From Odobenus rosmarus divergens (lineage: Eukaryota > Chordata > Mammalia > Carnivora > Odobenidae), in NCBI RefSeq assembly GCF_000321225.1, contig NW_004450661.1, forward strand, positions 1,422,392-1,486,391: 64,000 bases of DNA, written 5' to 3'. Of the stretch, positions 10,336 through 21,778 are shown one piece after another. Position numbers and translations under genes: made by a program. The notes beneath the pieces were generated by a model that saw nothing but the letters and a program-made list of their open reading frames with translations, was not told the origin of the DNA and made no database searches. Position 1 is the first letter of the stretch, and each line of letters starts with the position of its first letter.

Positions 10336-13300
10336 AAGATGCAGATGCAGAATTTGGTGGTGATCTACCAAGAAGTACACCTAACCTGTGAATTGTTCTG
10401 CCCGTTGGGGCTACTCCAAATCAGGACTTCCTAGGCCTGATGTTGGGTACTACATTTTGCAATAATCCCTTTTTTTTTCCCACCCTGTACTGGCTACAGC
10501 CCATAGAAGCCCAGCCTCAAGGTTGCATTTTTTTTTCCAGTTAAGACAGGAATGTAAAGATCCTCTACTGTTGCCTTTTGCCTGTGGCTGGAGCACTGTG
10601 AGCACAGCTTTGAGGTTGGCTGTAAAATAGAAAAAAATAGAAGCATATGAGTAGCCAGGCTGTCTGCTTGGTCCCTTCTGCCCTGGTCTTTGGCATCGAG
10701 GTAGGCCTAGCCTGTGTTCCAGCCGCCTAGCTGGTTGCTGCCAGTTCAGTTTCTCAGGACTTGGGCCTCATCCCAGTCTCACGCCTCACATGGAGCTGGC
10801 TGGTTCCTGTTAGCATTTCAGGGTACCCCTAACAGTGAGCATTTGCTGCTGCCAAGAACTCATGAAACTGGATTCCCATTTGGCCCCTTCTGATCAGACC
10901 CTGCTGGATCACTTTGCCTGCTTGGAAACAGACGGTGGTTGTGCCACGTCTCTTGGACTGGTCTACTGCCACACGGGGAAGGCTGCGTCTGGTCCATAGA
11001 TTCCGATTCAAGTTACCTGCTGTACCCCCAGAGTGTGATGCAACTATCTTTAATCTGGAATTCTAGGTAATGCTAATCCCCTTTACAAAACAGTTCCTTA
11101 TAGCTCTGACCTGTTCTAAACAAAATAAAGACACTTTATCAAGCCAGGAGACTTTCAGAGAACTTTACCTTCCAAAGTCTTCCAAATAAAGTTCCCGCGA
11201 ATATTCTAGAAGATCACATGTTTTATTTGCTCAGAACCTTAGCTCAAGCCAGAGGTGATTTGATAGATTTATGACCAGGCCATTTTCAAATCTGTTGATC
11301 TGGCTAGCTTTGACTGGCCCTCAAAAGAATGTTCTGCCCTGGAGCAGGTCCATCTGGTCAGACATAGTTACACAAATGGGTAAGTTCTTGCAAATGGTCC
11401 ATCAACTCACCATAGAGAAAAACAATCTGCCAAGCCTTCAGTTGTGCTTCAGTGTACTGGTATATTCAAAGCTATTTTCATTGAAACCTTCTGCCTGGAG
11501 GAAAATACTTGTTAGATCTGTGTGTTATGAAGTGTTAGGCTAGTGACATTCAAAACTGTTAACATTCAAATGGTTTTTATTTATTAATGGAGTTTTAATC
11601 TTTTCAAAGTCCCCTTTTTAAGTTGATAATAATCTCTGTTAATCAAAATGCATACAGAAACACAATTTATGAGGTGGTCATTATTCTTTCTTGCAATAGA
11701 AAATTGGCCAACAACTGTTTAACAGACCCACACAACCAGCAATAACTTTGAAATATAGTTAATAACAAATGTATTCATGATTTTTCACTATCTTGCTTAT
11801 TTCCAATGATAAGAATCAATGTAAATGTCTCACACTAAGATTTGTGTTTGTTCATTTCTGGTGTGTGCAAAAGAAATAAAACAATATTCCCAACACTTAA
11901 TATTTTAATTGCTTTGTTCTTTTCAATATATTTTAGAAATAAATCACTTACTCTGGTCTCATCCATTAATAAAAAGTTATTATCACTTCAACTCCTCTTT
12001 CGGCTAGATTGCACATACAAATAAATATGGAATCCATTGAAAATCTACTATGTACAAGTCACCAGGCTTATAAAGCTTTATAGCTTTATAGCTTATTAAG
12101 CTATAAAGACCTTTTCGTTAAGTTACAAAATCTTTCTTACCACAGGAAAAATAGATGAAGTAGTGACTGCGTTTGTTTGAGTTGGTGGGAGAAGGCCCAG
12201 AAGCTGCCGTGAGCTATTCCCCCAATCTCAGAACACTTAGGCTACTATGGAGCATGGTTTGAAAACTAAAGTCTGATAGGTGAGGTGTAATTTCAACCCT
12301 AGTTTTTCTTGGGTATACAGGGGGCCACCTTAATAGCAGTAACCTTCATTTTACTGATTCTTCTTGTCACATGCTTAGTGAAGCCCTCCTACCTGTTTCA
12401 ACGAAGTCCCACCCAGACTCCCCGGAGATGTCTCGCATGTCCGTGTGAATGGTGACCGCGTTATTTGTGTTAACAGGTTCATCCCCTTTTCTCTGGCTCC
12501 AGCTCTCTCCAATGTCCCCTGTCCATACGGGGACGTAAGAATTCTACTCTTGCTTCAAGTCCTCACAGAGAGTCCTTTCTGAAGACCAATTCTATACCTC
12601 TGGCTCAGAACCTTTTCTGTAGATCTCAGACCAGGCTAAGGTGCCAGGTAGGGAAAAAAATTCCATGCTGGGCTTTCATTTTCACCCCACCAGTCGTCAT
12701 GAAACGTCCTCCTTTCTCTTTCAGCCCCATCCAACAAACCTGTAAATTGACTCTTCCTGTCCACTCAGTAGTTTGGGTACATTCTCTGACATGTGTGAAC
12801 CTCAGTTTGGGCTCAAGGTGGAATTCGTCAGACTATGTTACTTCTAACCAAGTTCCATAGCTGCTGTCCTGTTTTTCATTAGAATGACACCATTGACTTA
12901 TTCAAGCAACAGCTCTGAGCCCGGCTCTGGGGGAGCCATGAGCTCTGTCAAAGAGATAGTTTCAGCAAATGCATCAATCCTTTGGCCCTTGGAATGAATG
13001 CGCTACCCAAAGGGCAGCTGCTGTCTTGATTATACTTCCCAGAAAACTACGAAGCAAAACAAACAAACTAACCAATCACAAAAGCTATTTCCTGGCTCTT
13101 CTAGCAATTCTGACTAGTTTTGAGTGGTTGTTTTTTATTATCCCTTTCTTTGGGGAACAAATTAAAGTTGTGTGTTTATTTCTGCAACACTGAGAAACCC
13201 AAAGAGAAAGCCTCCCAAAAGGATGATCCTGTTGCCCATTCCAGATATTTGCCAACAACCACATGAAAAGGAAAAATAAACTTGAAGGCATTGTGCAATA

Positions 13301-14620
13301 GATTTGCCCTTAATATTATTTATAATTCCATTTCTATTTTAAATTTACTTGAGGTATGACCCTCCCCACCCCTCCCCACAAAGTCATTACCCACCTCAAC
13401 TCCTACCCCCACAAAAAAGTGAGCCATCATTGTTTCCCTAGTATATCTGTTATGTAGAAATTCCCATTCTAGATTTCTCAAAGTGGCACATAATCTGATT
13501 TTCCTTGAGGTCTATGAGATTCGATCCAAATCTAAGGGATTTCTTATGGTGACTTGTATTTGGCCAATGTCATGAACTTCCCCGTCTCTCTGAGACTGTG
13601 TGTGATACAAATTGAACTGAGATATTATCACATATACTAGACTGTCAGGGACGGATACTCTGTTATGCCTCCTTGCTTGGTCTAGCCTAGCCCTGGTCTT
13701 CATGCCCATACCCAGGCCAGATACATAGACTAATTTCAGTGGATCAGAGTCTCCCTCTTAGCCCCTGGTCCTAAGGTCTGTAGGCTGGCTTGTGTGAGTG
13801 GATAAGAAGCAACAAACCTGGGCTATCAATACCACAGGTCTTTGAAGCTTTCTTGTGTTACCTAGTTGCAGGTCTGTGCCTTATTCTCCCTGGTGGGTGG
13901 CCCCTGGGATTTCCAGGGGATTGACCATAGACCAGATGGTAACGGAAACCACTTAGTCCACATGTTTCCCCAGGAGATCCTGCCCCCATCAGTATGCACT
14001 GACCAATCCCAGAGCTTAGGGGAAAGATCTCCTTGAGATAAAAAGGACTTTCTAAAGAAAGCAGCAACAGAGCCTAGGAACCCTGAAGGCAGCAAGCCCT
14101 ACTGGACTGGAAGGACTTCAGTGTCAGTTTCCTAGGGTGGGAGGAAATTTTGAATGACCCTGACCATTCTCTTCAACTCTATGACTCTTTGGTTTTCAGT
14201 GACCACATAAACCTTGGGAGAATTTAGAGAGCTGGAAAAGAAATTCAAATGATCCCAAGTGAGAAAATCAGGGACAGGACAGGGAGAGACACCAAGGACC
14301 TGGCTGTGTGCCCGTCTGGGTCTCTCTGGAATGTGAGGCTGCTTGCCTAGGACCTCTGGGCAGCTCATGTCTCTCCTCCCTAAGCCCTCAGGGTCACCAC
14401 TGGCTGTTGTCTCTCTCTAGCATTTCTGTGCTCATAGCTGACCTGAGCCATTTTCTCAAAGGATCAACATTCCCTCCTGTCCTCTTTCTGCTCACCGGAC
14501 TGGAAGTCCTGCTATGCTGTTTCTCCAGCCACCTAAATGCTAAGACCGACTTTTATGTTCCCGGACCTTGTGTGTATCTGCACACAAGGGCTGAGGCATC
14601 TCTGTGTCTATCTTGGTCCA
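10336..14620. other. Long intergenic stretch without recognised gene
   Basis: About 4.3 kb nearly free of young SINEs. 11560-12040 is AT-rich. 12070-12110 is a local palindromic tract built on tatagctt/aagctata. No consistent coding frame or named repeat is seen. Confidence 0.5.
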
Positions 14621-14627
14621 TCTCAGT

Positions 14628-14990
14628 CAGCTCAGGTTGCTCTAACAAAATACCTCGGACTGGGTGGCTTAAACAATTTATTCCTCACAGTTCTGGAGGT
14701 TGGCAAGTCCAAAACCAGAGTGCTAGCACAGTTGGGTTCTGGTGAGAGCTCCTTTTCCAGCACGCATACAGCTGCCTTCTTGCTGGGTCCTCACAGGACT
14801 CTGCGCTACACTTCTGACCTCATCTAAACCTAAAAACCTCCCAGAGGCTCTAATGCCTAATACCATCACTTTCGGGGTTAGGGTTTCTGAGGCTGGTTTC
14901 AGTTAGTGGCTCCTTAATGTCCAACATTTTCAGATTCTTCCAAGAGCGCTATCCCTAAGCAATCTTTCTTCTGCCAATGGCCTCACATAA
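14628..14990 (-). mobile_element. MaLR-type LTR remnant (MST-like), antisense
   Basis: Tctaacaaaatacctcggactgggtggcttaaacaatttattcctcacagttctggaggttgg-type sequence followed by ccatcactttcggggttagg is a reverse-oriented MaLR solo LTR. Boundaries are approximate. No internal retroviral genes are present. Confidence 0.65.
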
Positions 14991-15061
14991 GTGTTATTGT
15001 GTTAAAAGAACTCATTTCCAAGGTGAGGAAGAGAAGAGAAAAGAAAGAAACTGAGAAATAC

Positions 15062-15500
15062 ATATGGGTTAGTTTGCTATGGCTGCTGTAACAAATTACC
15101 CCAAACTTGGTGGCTTAAAACAACAGAAATTTATTCTCTCATAAATCTGGAGGTCAGAAGTCTAAAATCAAGGTGTTAGCAAAGTTGGTTCCTCCTGGAA
15201 GCTCTAAGAGAAAATCCATTCCGTGCCGTTCTCCTAGCTTCCGGTGGCTGTTGACAATCCTCAGCATTCTTTGGTTTGTAGATGTATCACTCCAATCTCT
15301 GCCTTTGTCTTCACAGCACTTTCTTCTCTATGTATCTTCTCCCCTTAAAATGTCTATAAAGACACTTGTCATTAGATTCAGGGAACACCCTGATTAGGGA
15401 TAATCTCATCTCAAGATCCTTAATTACATCCACAAAGACCCTTTTTCCAAATAAGGTCACGTTCACAGGTTCCAGGTAGATACATCTTTTGGGGAGGAGA
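15062..15500 (-). mobile_element. MLT1-type MaLR LTR, antisense
   Basis: Successive signatures gctatggctgctgtaacaaa, ggcttaaaacaacagaaatt, gtagatgtatcactccaatc and aataaggtcacgttcacag match a reversed MLT1 LTR across its length. It is a solo LTR. Confidence 0.8.
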
Positions 15501-15544
15501 GAGATCATCATTTAACCTATATAACATGTAAAGGAAAATCAAAT

Positions 15545-15745
15545 CCATATAAGAAAGGCAACTCACACCTCTATAACGCTTGTGGAACACAGAACATAGA
15601 CAAGTTGAGAACTGGGAGACAGGATAGTGGGTTATAGTCTTCTGTGATCTTGGGCATGATCCTTCCTTTTGTAGGCCCAATTTCTACAACTCTAACCTGA
15701 GAAGATGGATTAAATGAGCTCTTCCAGCTCTGTTGTTCTATGATT
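15545..15745 (+). mobile_element. MIR-like remnant, sense
   Basis: Gtgatcttgggcatgatcc and the tail gatggattaaatgagctcttccagctctgttgttctatgattcc resemble MIR-family 3' ends. Confidence 0.5.
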
Positions 15746-15784
15746 CCATGTGAATAGTCTTTCCTCTAATTAGCTCTCCTCTGT

Positions 15785-15825
15785 GCCTGTGCGCACACAC
15801 GCACACACGCACACACGCACGCAAA
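15785..15825. repeat. (CACACG)n microsatellite
   Basis: Short run of cacacg/cacacac units. Confidence 0.8.
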
Positions 15826-16380
15826 GCACATGCCGCCCTCTTGCAGATCAAGCCAGACAACTCGCAGACCCATCGGTGATTTCCACACTGACTAGAATTT
15901 GTACTTTCTCATGTGGGGAGTCTGGAAGCTAGCTTCCATTGTGTCATGTTTGACTTGGCTGGAGAAATAAATTTGGCAGTGCTTTGTATTGCCACACCTT
16001 TGTATTCTGAGTTTTTCCACAATCTTCTTGGTATTCTGGATTTTGAAACACTTTTCTTGTTTATTTTCCAGTTGAGTATTTCAGTCTTTGTTCTTCAGTA
16101 TCCCTGCTGCTCTTTCTGCCCTAGGAGTGGCCCACATCTCAGATGGTCTGCCCTGGCCCTGGCAGATCATTTAAAAAGTGGGTGACAGATGAGAGGCTTG
16201 GAAATTTCACGACATTGTCTCTTCATGGAACCCCTGATGGCATAATGACCGAGTACTGGAAATTATATCACAACCTTACTCCAGGAAACATGTGTGCATC
16301 TAATGTTGGTGGATTAACTGTATCTTATTATCCCATACATGTGAGGGCTAGGCAAAGGAATTGCAGAGTCATGGAATCAT

Positions 16381-16412
16381 AGAATAACAGAGCTAGAGAA
16401 TAACAGAGCTAG
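16381..16412 (+). repeat. 16-bp tandem duplication
   Basis: Two adjacent perfect copies of agaataacagagctag (16381-16396 and 16397-16412). Confidence 0.9.
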
Positions 16413-16479
16413 AGAAATTGTATACAATCTTTATTATATGAATTTTTTGAAAATGTGAGTTATGTGAGAATGCGAGGTC

Positions 16480-16565
16480 TTGTTAGTCTTGTTCACAGCT
16501 GTATCCTCAAGCCTAATCAGGCTGTGGTACATAGAAGGTACTCATTAAGTTTCTGATCATGAATG
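16480..16565 (+). mobile_element. L2 3' fragment
   Basis: Cttgttcacagctgtatcctcaagcc followed by gtggtacatagaaggtactcatt is the typical L2 3' end. Confidence 0.6.
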
Positions 16566-16974
16566 AAAGTGAATGTACAAGTCAGATTCTTAGAGGAGTG
16601 CAGGTCTCATGCACCATCCTTGCCCCCCGTTCATTTTCAGTAGGCAAAAATGTTTGTAGGCTAACACTTTCTCTGCCAAACAACTGATGATCTAAAAATG
16701 ATTAAAGGTATTAAGGGAATTCTGCTTCTTATGAATTCTGAGTTCCTTCTATGAATAGGCATGAATAACCCACGACGTCACTGTTTTGTAAATTTAGGTA
16801 TTTCGATATTGGTTTTTCTCAAACTTCTGTCTTTGTCTCTCCGTTCTGCCCACTGAGCACCCCTTAAACACACACACCATCCACACACCGCACACCACAC
16901 ACCTGCCCCACAAGAGCCGCAGGCTGGTCAGGGTCTGGTCTCTTGCCACCCGCCCGGCACCTACACTAAACAAA

Positions 16975-17330
16975 CAAGGTCTTGTGCGGCCACCTAGTGG
17001 AGCCTCCTCGTCACTGCAGCCCCTCGTAGCTTCTGGAAGAGCGACGGGAAACTGCAGGCAGCCGCTGCTCTGAAGATGGCCCACTTCCTCAACAGGCCTG
17101 CGACCCGCCGTGGAAGGTGAGCCAGGCGAGAAAGGAGGGGGAGCGCGGGGGCGGCCGCAGCCCCGTCGCTGCCCCACTTCCGCTGGGCTGGGTGGCCCAA
17201 GGCTGCGGGCGTGAGGCCGGGAGGCCCTGAAGCAGGCGAAGGAAGTGATGTCATGGCCGCCTCCTCAGAGCCGCCTTGGACCAGAGGGTGGGGGTGGGGA
17301 GAGTGGACGCGTGCCGGGGCGACCCACACA
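16975..17330 (+). promoter_or_regulatory. Small CpG-rich patch with candidate first exon
   Basis: This is a repeat-free, CpG-enriched stretch. It has an ATG at 17076 in strong context (gaagATGg) and 41 bases later a consensus donor gaag|gtgagc (GT at 17117-17118). A tgatgtca ATF/CREB-like half-palindrome lies near 17245. If it is an exon, the encoded start would be MAHFLNRPATRRG, which I do not recognise. It could be an alternative 5' exon of HHAT, a non-coding RNA exon, or chance. Confidence 0.35.
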
Positions 17331-17930
17331 GCCCTTGTCTCCCGAGGAAAGCCAGCCTTTGAGAGACTTGTTTAGCAGAGATCCCTCGCCTCCATTTTGA
17401 ACTCTCCATTGGAGTCCTTGGCAGAATGGTCCTTTGGGTGGAGAAACTAATGGTGGAGGACACAGAAAAGGAACAGCAGAATGGTGACCAGAGAAGAGAG
17501 CCAGCAGAACCCAGCAGCCCCTAGGCAGTGGGGTTTCAGTGAGGAGGGGTTGGGACCATAGTGTCCAACCTGGAACCTCCCTCTGATCCCCCATCTTCAG
17601 AGATCTCTCAGTTCTGGGCCCCAGGAAGGAGTTGGCACTGGGAGACAAAAGTAAAAGATCAGCCCTGATCAGACACACACCATTACTAACACCTCCTTCC
17701 AATTTTATACACCGTCTTGCAGGTGCTGAAATGCGAAGTACCATTGCGTGACTTCGCCTGTCCTTTGCTAATTTTGTGTGTTCACCGGAAAAAAAAGTGT
17801 CTCCAAGGGCACCGCATTGGAAATTATCTTTAGCCCTGGTTCCCATCTTTACCCAGAATAGCTCTGTGTAAGCCTTTCTCAGGTGCCTACAAATTCTGCC
17901 TCTAAAGCCTCAGGTTCCTCCCCTTGAACA
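17331..17930. other. Intergenic, no feature recognised
   Basis: Moderately GC-rich. An open frame on the minus strand (17265-17846) lacks any domain and overlaps the CpG-rich patch, so I regard it as chance. Confidence 0.5.
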
Positions 17931-17934
17931 GAAC

Positions 17935-18270
17935 TTGTCCTCAAGCCTGCTGTCCATGCTCGTCCACACCCACTCCCATTGCCGGTTTCTCCAAAGAGCA
18001 GTTTATGCTGACCACTCTGTCCCTACCCTGTTCCCATCTGGCTTCTGTCCTAACCAGTCCACAGAAACTGCTCTTTTAGAGATTGCTCATGACTTTCTCA
18101 TTGCCAAATCCAAAGGCCTCATTAATAATAACATGGCAGGTTTGGTATTTTATACAGTCACAGCCCCTGGTGTTCAAAGATGTAACTTTATTTTCCTGGA
18201 ACTGACCTCAGACCAGCAACTCAACCTCCAATGTCTGCTTGGCAGCATAAAATGTAGTCTTTCCTAATTC
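17935..18270 (+). pseudogene. CR1/L2-clade LINE reverse transcriptase fragment
   Basis: The frame contains SGFCPNQSTETALLEIAHDF followed by LIAKSKGL. This corresponds to the reverse transcriptase stretch (SGFRP.HSTETALL...) of CR1/L2/L3-clade LINEs. The frame decays after about residue 70, where the AFDTVDH-type catalytic region should follow. It is an ancient dead LINE fragment, not a host gene. Confidence 0.65.
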
Positions 18271-18291
18271 AAGATAAACTCCGCCACTTCT

Positions 18292-18486
18292 TTTTTTTTT
18301 TTTAAGATTTTATTCATTTATTTGTCAGAGAGCGAGAGAGCACACAAGCAGGGGGAGCGGCAGGCAGAAGGAGAAACAGACTCCCCACTGAGCGAGGAGC
18401 CCCATGTGGGACTCGATTCCACGACCCCGGGATTGTGACCTGAGCCGAAGGCAGACGCTTAACCGACTGAGCCACCCAGGCGTCCC
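18292..18486 (-). mobile_element. Carnivore SINE, antisense
   Basis: Imperfect duplication aaactccgccacttct / aaactcagacacttct (18276-18291, 18487-18502), which indicates an older copy. Confidence 0.9.
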
Positions 18487-18675
18487 AAACTCAGACACTT
18501 CTGTTTTATTTTTTTGATCCATATACAAGCACTAAACTGGGGTATTATAATTCAAAACTAAGCTTCGTTTTCTGGTTCTCTGGGCAGGTCTGTTTTCTAC
18601 ATAATTGTATATTGCTTTGTCCTTTATATTATGGTAAGAATGACATCACGTAATAAAAATACGTGATTTAAAAAC

Positions 18676-19510
18676 TTTTTAAAAAGTTTTTATTTAAATT
18701 CCAGTTAGTTAACACAGTGTAATATTAGCTTTAGCTTTACAATTTAGTGACTCAACACTTACAGATAACACCCTATGCTCATCACAACAAGTGCCCTCCT
18801 TAATCCCCATCACCTATTTCACCCAGCCCTCTATCCACCTCGCCTCTGGTAGCCATGAGTTTGTTATCTATAGTTAAAAGAGTCTGTTTCTTGGGACACC
18901 TGGATGGCTCAGTCGGTTAAGCGTCTGCCTTCGGCTCTGGTCACAATCCCAGGGTCCTGAGGCTGAGCCACATCGTGTTCCCTGCTCAGCAGAGAGCCTG
19001 CTTCTCCCTCTGCCCCTCCCCCTGCTTATTTTTTCTCTCTGTCAAAGGAATAAATAAAATCTTTAAAAAACTAAAATAAATAAATAAGAGTCTGTTTCTT
19101 GGTTTGCCTCTCTCTCTCTTTTTTCCCTATGATTATTTGTTTTGTTTCTTAAGTTCCACATATGAGTGAAATCATTGGTACTTGTCTTTCTCTGACTTAT
19201 TTCGCTTAGCATAATTCTCTCTAGTTCCATCCATGTTGTCATAAATGGCAAGATGTCATTCTTTTTATGGCTAAGTAATATTCCATTGCATATATATACC
19301 ACATCTTTATTCATTCATCAGTCGATGGACATTTGGGCTGTTTCCATAGTTTGGCTATTGTTAATGCTGCTATAAACATTGGGATGCATGTATCCTTTTG
19401 AATTAGTATTTCTGTATTCTTTGGGTAAATACCTAGTAGTGCAATTGCTGAGTCGAAGGGTAGTTCTATTTTTAACTTTTTGAGGAGCTTCCATACTGTT
19501 TTCCAATTCT
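18676..19510 (-). mobile_element. Carnivore L1 3' end, antisense, split by SINE
   Basis: The read-through contains gttccatccatgttgtcat, aatattccattgcatatata, gatggacatttgggctgtttcc and cataaacattgggatgcatg in the order of a reversed L1 3' region. It is 5'-truncated around 19510. A SINE interrupts it at 18893-19085. Confidence 0.85.
18893..19085 (+). mobile_element. Carnivore SINE within L1
   Basis: Duplication aagagtctgtttcttgg at 18878-18894 and 19086-19102 overlaps the SINE head by two Gs. The host L1 sequence resumes after it. Confidence 0.9.
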
Positions 19511-20140
19511 GTTTTAGAACATGATCTCTTTTGGGTAGCTATTCAGGAATTGCCTGCCCTTTATTCTCTCTACTTCTTTCAGTCTCTGCAGCTGCAGAGG
19601 ACATGTGTCTGGAGGGTGGAGCTTATGCATCCCTCTGGTTTGAGGAGGAAAACAGTGTCCGGCCCATTGTGATACTCTGTTCACACCGGCTTCCGCTGAG
19701 GAGCAGCTCTCCCGCCTTGTCCCATTGTCCCGATGTGCCAAGTGTCCACCATTACCTCCCCTTGCCTTTATTCTCATGGTCCAGACTCCAGTTCTTTCAG
19801 TTCACTTTGGCTGACACTTCCTGCCAACCCACCGAGGCTCAGGGCCTCTTATCCATCCTTCTTGGTGGCCACAGTAACTTTTTAGGCCTTTTCTCATTTT
19901 GCCGAGGCACCTGCGGCTCTGTGTAGCCACCCTAGACCCTCACTGCTCTGCTCTTCCAACACCGTTCTGGATGTGGCAGTTCTCTGGGAGCGGTTGTTCC
20001 CCTGGGACATTCTGAGAGGAGAGACACCTGTACCCTCTGCTATGACATCCCTGGTGATGTGCACACTTCAGTGACTGTGACTACACTAGGAAACAGAGTT
20101 CACATCATGGCAAAGGACATGCACACAACACCAATGAAGT
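19511..20140. other. Intergenic, no feature recognised
   Basis: GC-moderate unique sequence. A 131-codon open frame on the + strand (19531-19926) shows no domain. Confidence 0.5.
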
Positions 20141-20312
20141 AACAGCTTCATGAAACAATACGTAGCATGACTCCTTGCAGTGTACTTTGGTATTTTCTAT
20201 TCCATTCCATCTCTTTTAATGCCTGTTTTAACCCAATAAATAAATCAATTTTATGATCCAAGAGTAAGTCTCAACCTGGAATTTGAAAAACACTGTCCTT
20301 ATAGTGGGTTTC
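20140..20312 (-). mobile_element. hAT-Charlie MER-like remnant
   Basis: The right end ctcaacctggaatttgaaaaacactg has the terminal form of MER1/MER5-group elements. Family assignment is tentative. Confidence 0.4.
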
Positions 20313-20644
20313 TATTGTTCACTTCCCCGGGGATTTGGCTCATGGGGTGGGTGTTGGGCCCCAAACCAAAAATCAGGGAACAGTTCCACACACATTTTTG
20401 TTCTTTCTCAAAATGCACAGCTTTCAGAATAAAAGAAAGTCCTGTCTTTCAAAATGTTGTCTCCATTACGAGTTTAAAATAAACCCATTCAGACGTTCAA
20501 CAGACTTTTTATTCTCAGCTTTATCTACTCTCAGTCTGAGAACAATGTCTATAGAATATGACAGAGTGGCAGAGGAAATAATGAGTATAAAGAAGCACAA
20601 GGAAATAAAACCTTACTGAATATTTCCAAACATTCTATGTTCTA

Positions 20645-20815
20645 TTGGTAATATTAATACTAATAGCTAATGATGATTCAGTGCATATTATGGGTCAGGC
20701 ACTATGCTTAGTATTTCACACTTATTATTTCAGTTAATCATAATGGCTTATCTACGATATGGTACTAATATTATCCCCATTTTATAAAAAGGAAACAAAA
20801 ACTAATCTAAATTTG
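20645..20815 (-). mobile_element. MIR, antisense
   Basis: Gggtcaggcactatgcttagtatttcacac and attatccccattttataaaaagg mark a reversed MIR 3' half. Confidence 0.75.
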
Positions 20816-21342
20816 ACTCTGTTCCCTCCCTGCACACTTGAAGACTGTTACTCATGTTCATTTCTTTCTTTGTGATTACTCCACCTCTATAAAATGACGG
20901 AGGAGGACTAGACTGTATCTTTTAGTTCCAAAAGGGCTCAACCACCTTGTCAAAAGCATGGCTGCTTTCTACTCAGTTTGAAAAGTAATGGTTTTATTGT
21001 AAGCTGAGTTGGACCTTCACACTATCCCTTCTGCTGCTTAGTCACTCCCCATTCAGGGCTCCGTAAGTCCTAAAACTTATCAAGGTCATCCACAACCTTT
21101 TCCTATACTAGAAGGCACTGGGAGTCCTTCCTAGCTCTTAGCAGCCTGCAGGCCCTTAACAGAAATGACTGTAGTAATTTTTCTTTATTTTTTTCTCAAA
21201 CACGTATCTGTAAAAGGAAGAAAGATGCCTGGGTAATGCAGACAAAAGACAATTACAAACTTTTATTTTTCCCAATTTGGTTAGTTTGTGTATTTAGTAA
21301 ATATATTTGTTGAATATTTATTGAATATGTAGGCACTATTCT

Positions 21343-21539
21343 TTTTCTTTTTTTAAGGATTTATTTCTTTGAGAGAGAGAGAACGGGGGGGAGGGGCAGA
21401 GGGAGAGAGAGGGGAGAGAGAAGCAGACCCCCACTGAGTGAGGAGCCCAGCATGGGACTCCATCTCACCACCGTGAAATCATGACCTGAGCTGAAACCAA
21501 GAGTTGGATGTTTAACTGACTGAGCCACCTAGGCATCCC
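21343..21539 (-). mobile_element. Carnivore SINE, antisense, in L2
   Basis: Duplication tgtaggcactattc flanks it (ends near 21342 and 21553). Confidence 0.92.
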
Positions 21540-21604
21540 TGTAGGCACTATTCCACATACTACTGGTGGTGAACAAGATAAATCAAACTCTTGCTTGCCC
21601 TTCT

Positions 21605-21778
21605 GGGTGCCTGGGTGGCTCAGTTGGTTAAGCATCCAACTCTTGATTTCAGCTCAGGTCATGATCTCAGGGTCTTGAGATCAAACCCTTCATTGGGCTC
21701 CTTGCTGGGTGCGGAACCTGCTTAAGGTTCTCCCTCTCCCTCTGCCTGTCCCCCCTCGAAACTCCCTGCCCAAAACAA
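21605..21778 (+). mobile_element. Carnivore SINE, sense, in L2
   Basis: Older-type body (catccaactcttgatttcag). Flanked by aactcttgcttgcccttct / aactcttgcccttct, the second copy having a 4-bp deletion. Confidence 0.88.

Noticed and set aside
10066..10380. Leu/Pro-rich open frame and similar frames at other SINEs
   Set aside because: Translations of antisense carnivore SINE bodies; the same peptide recurs at each copy.
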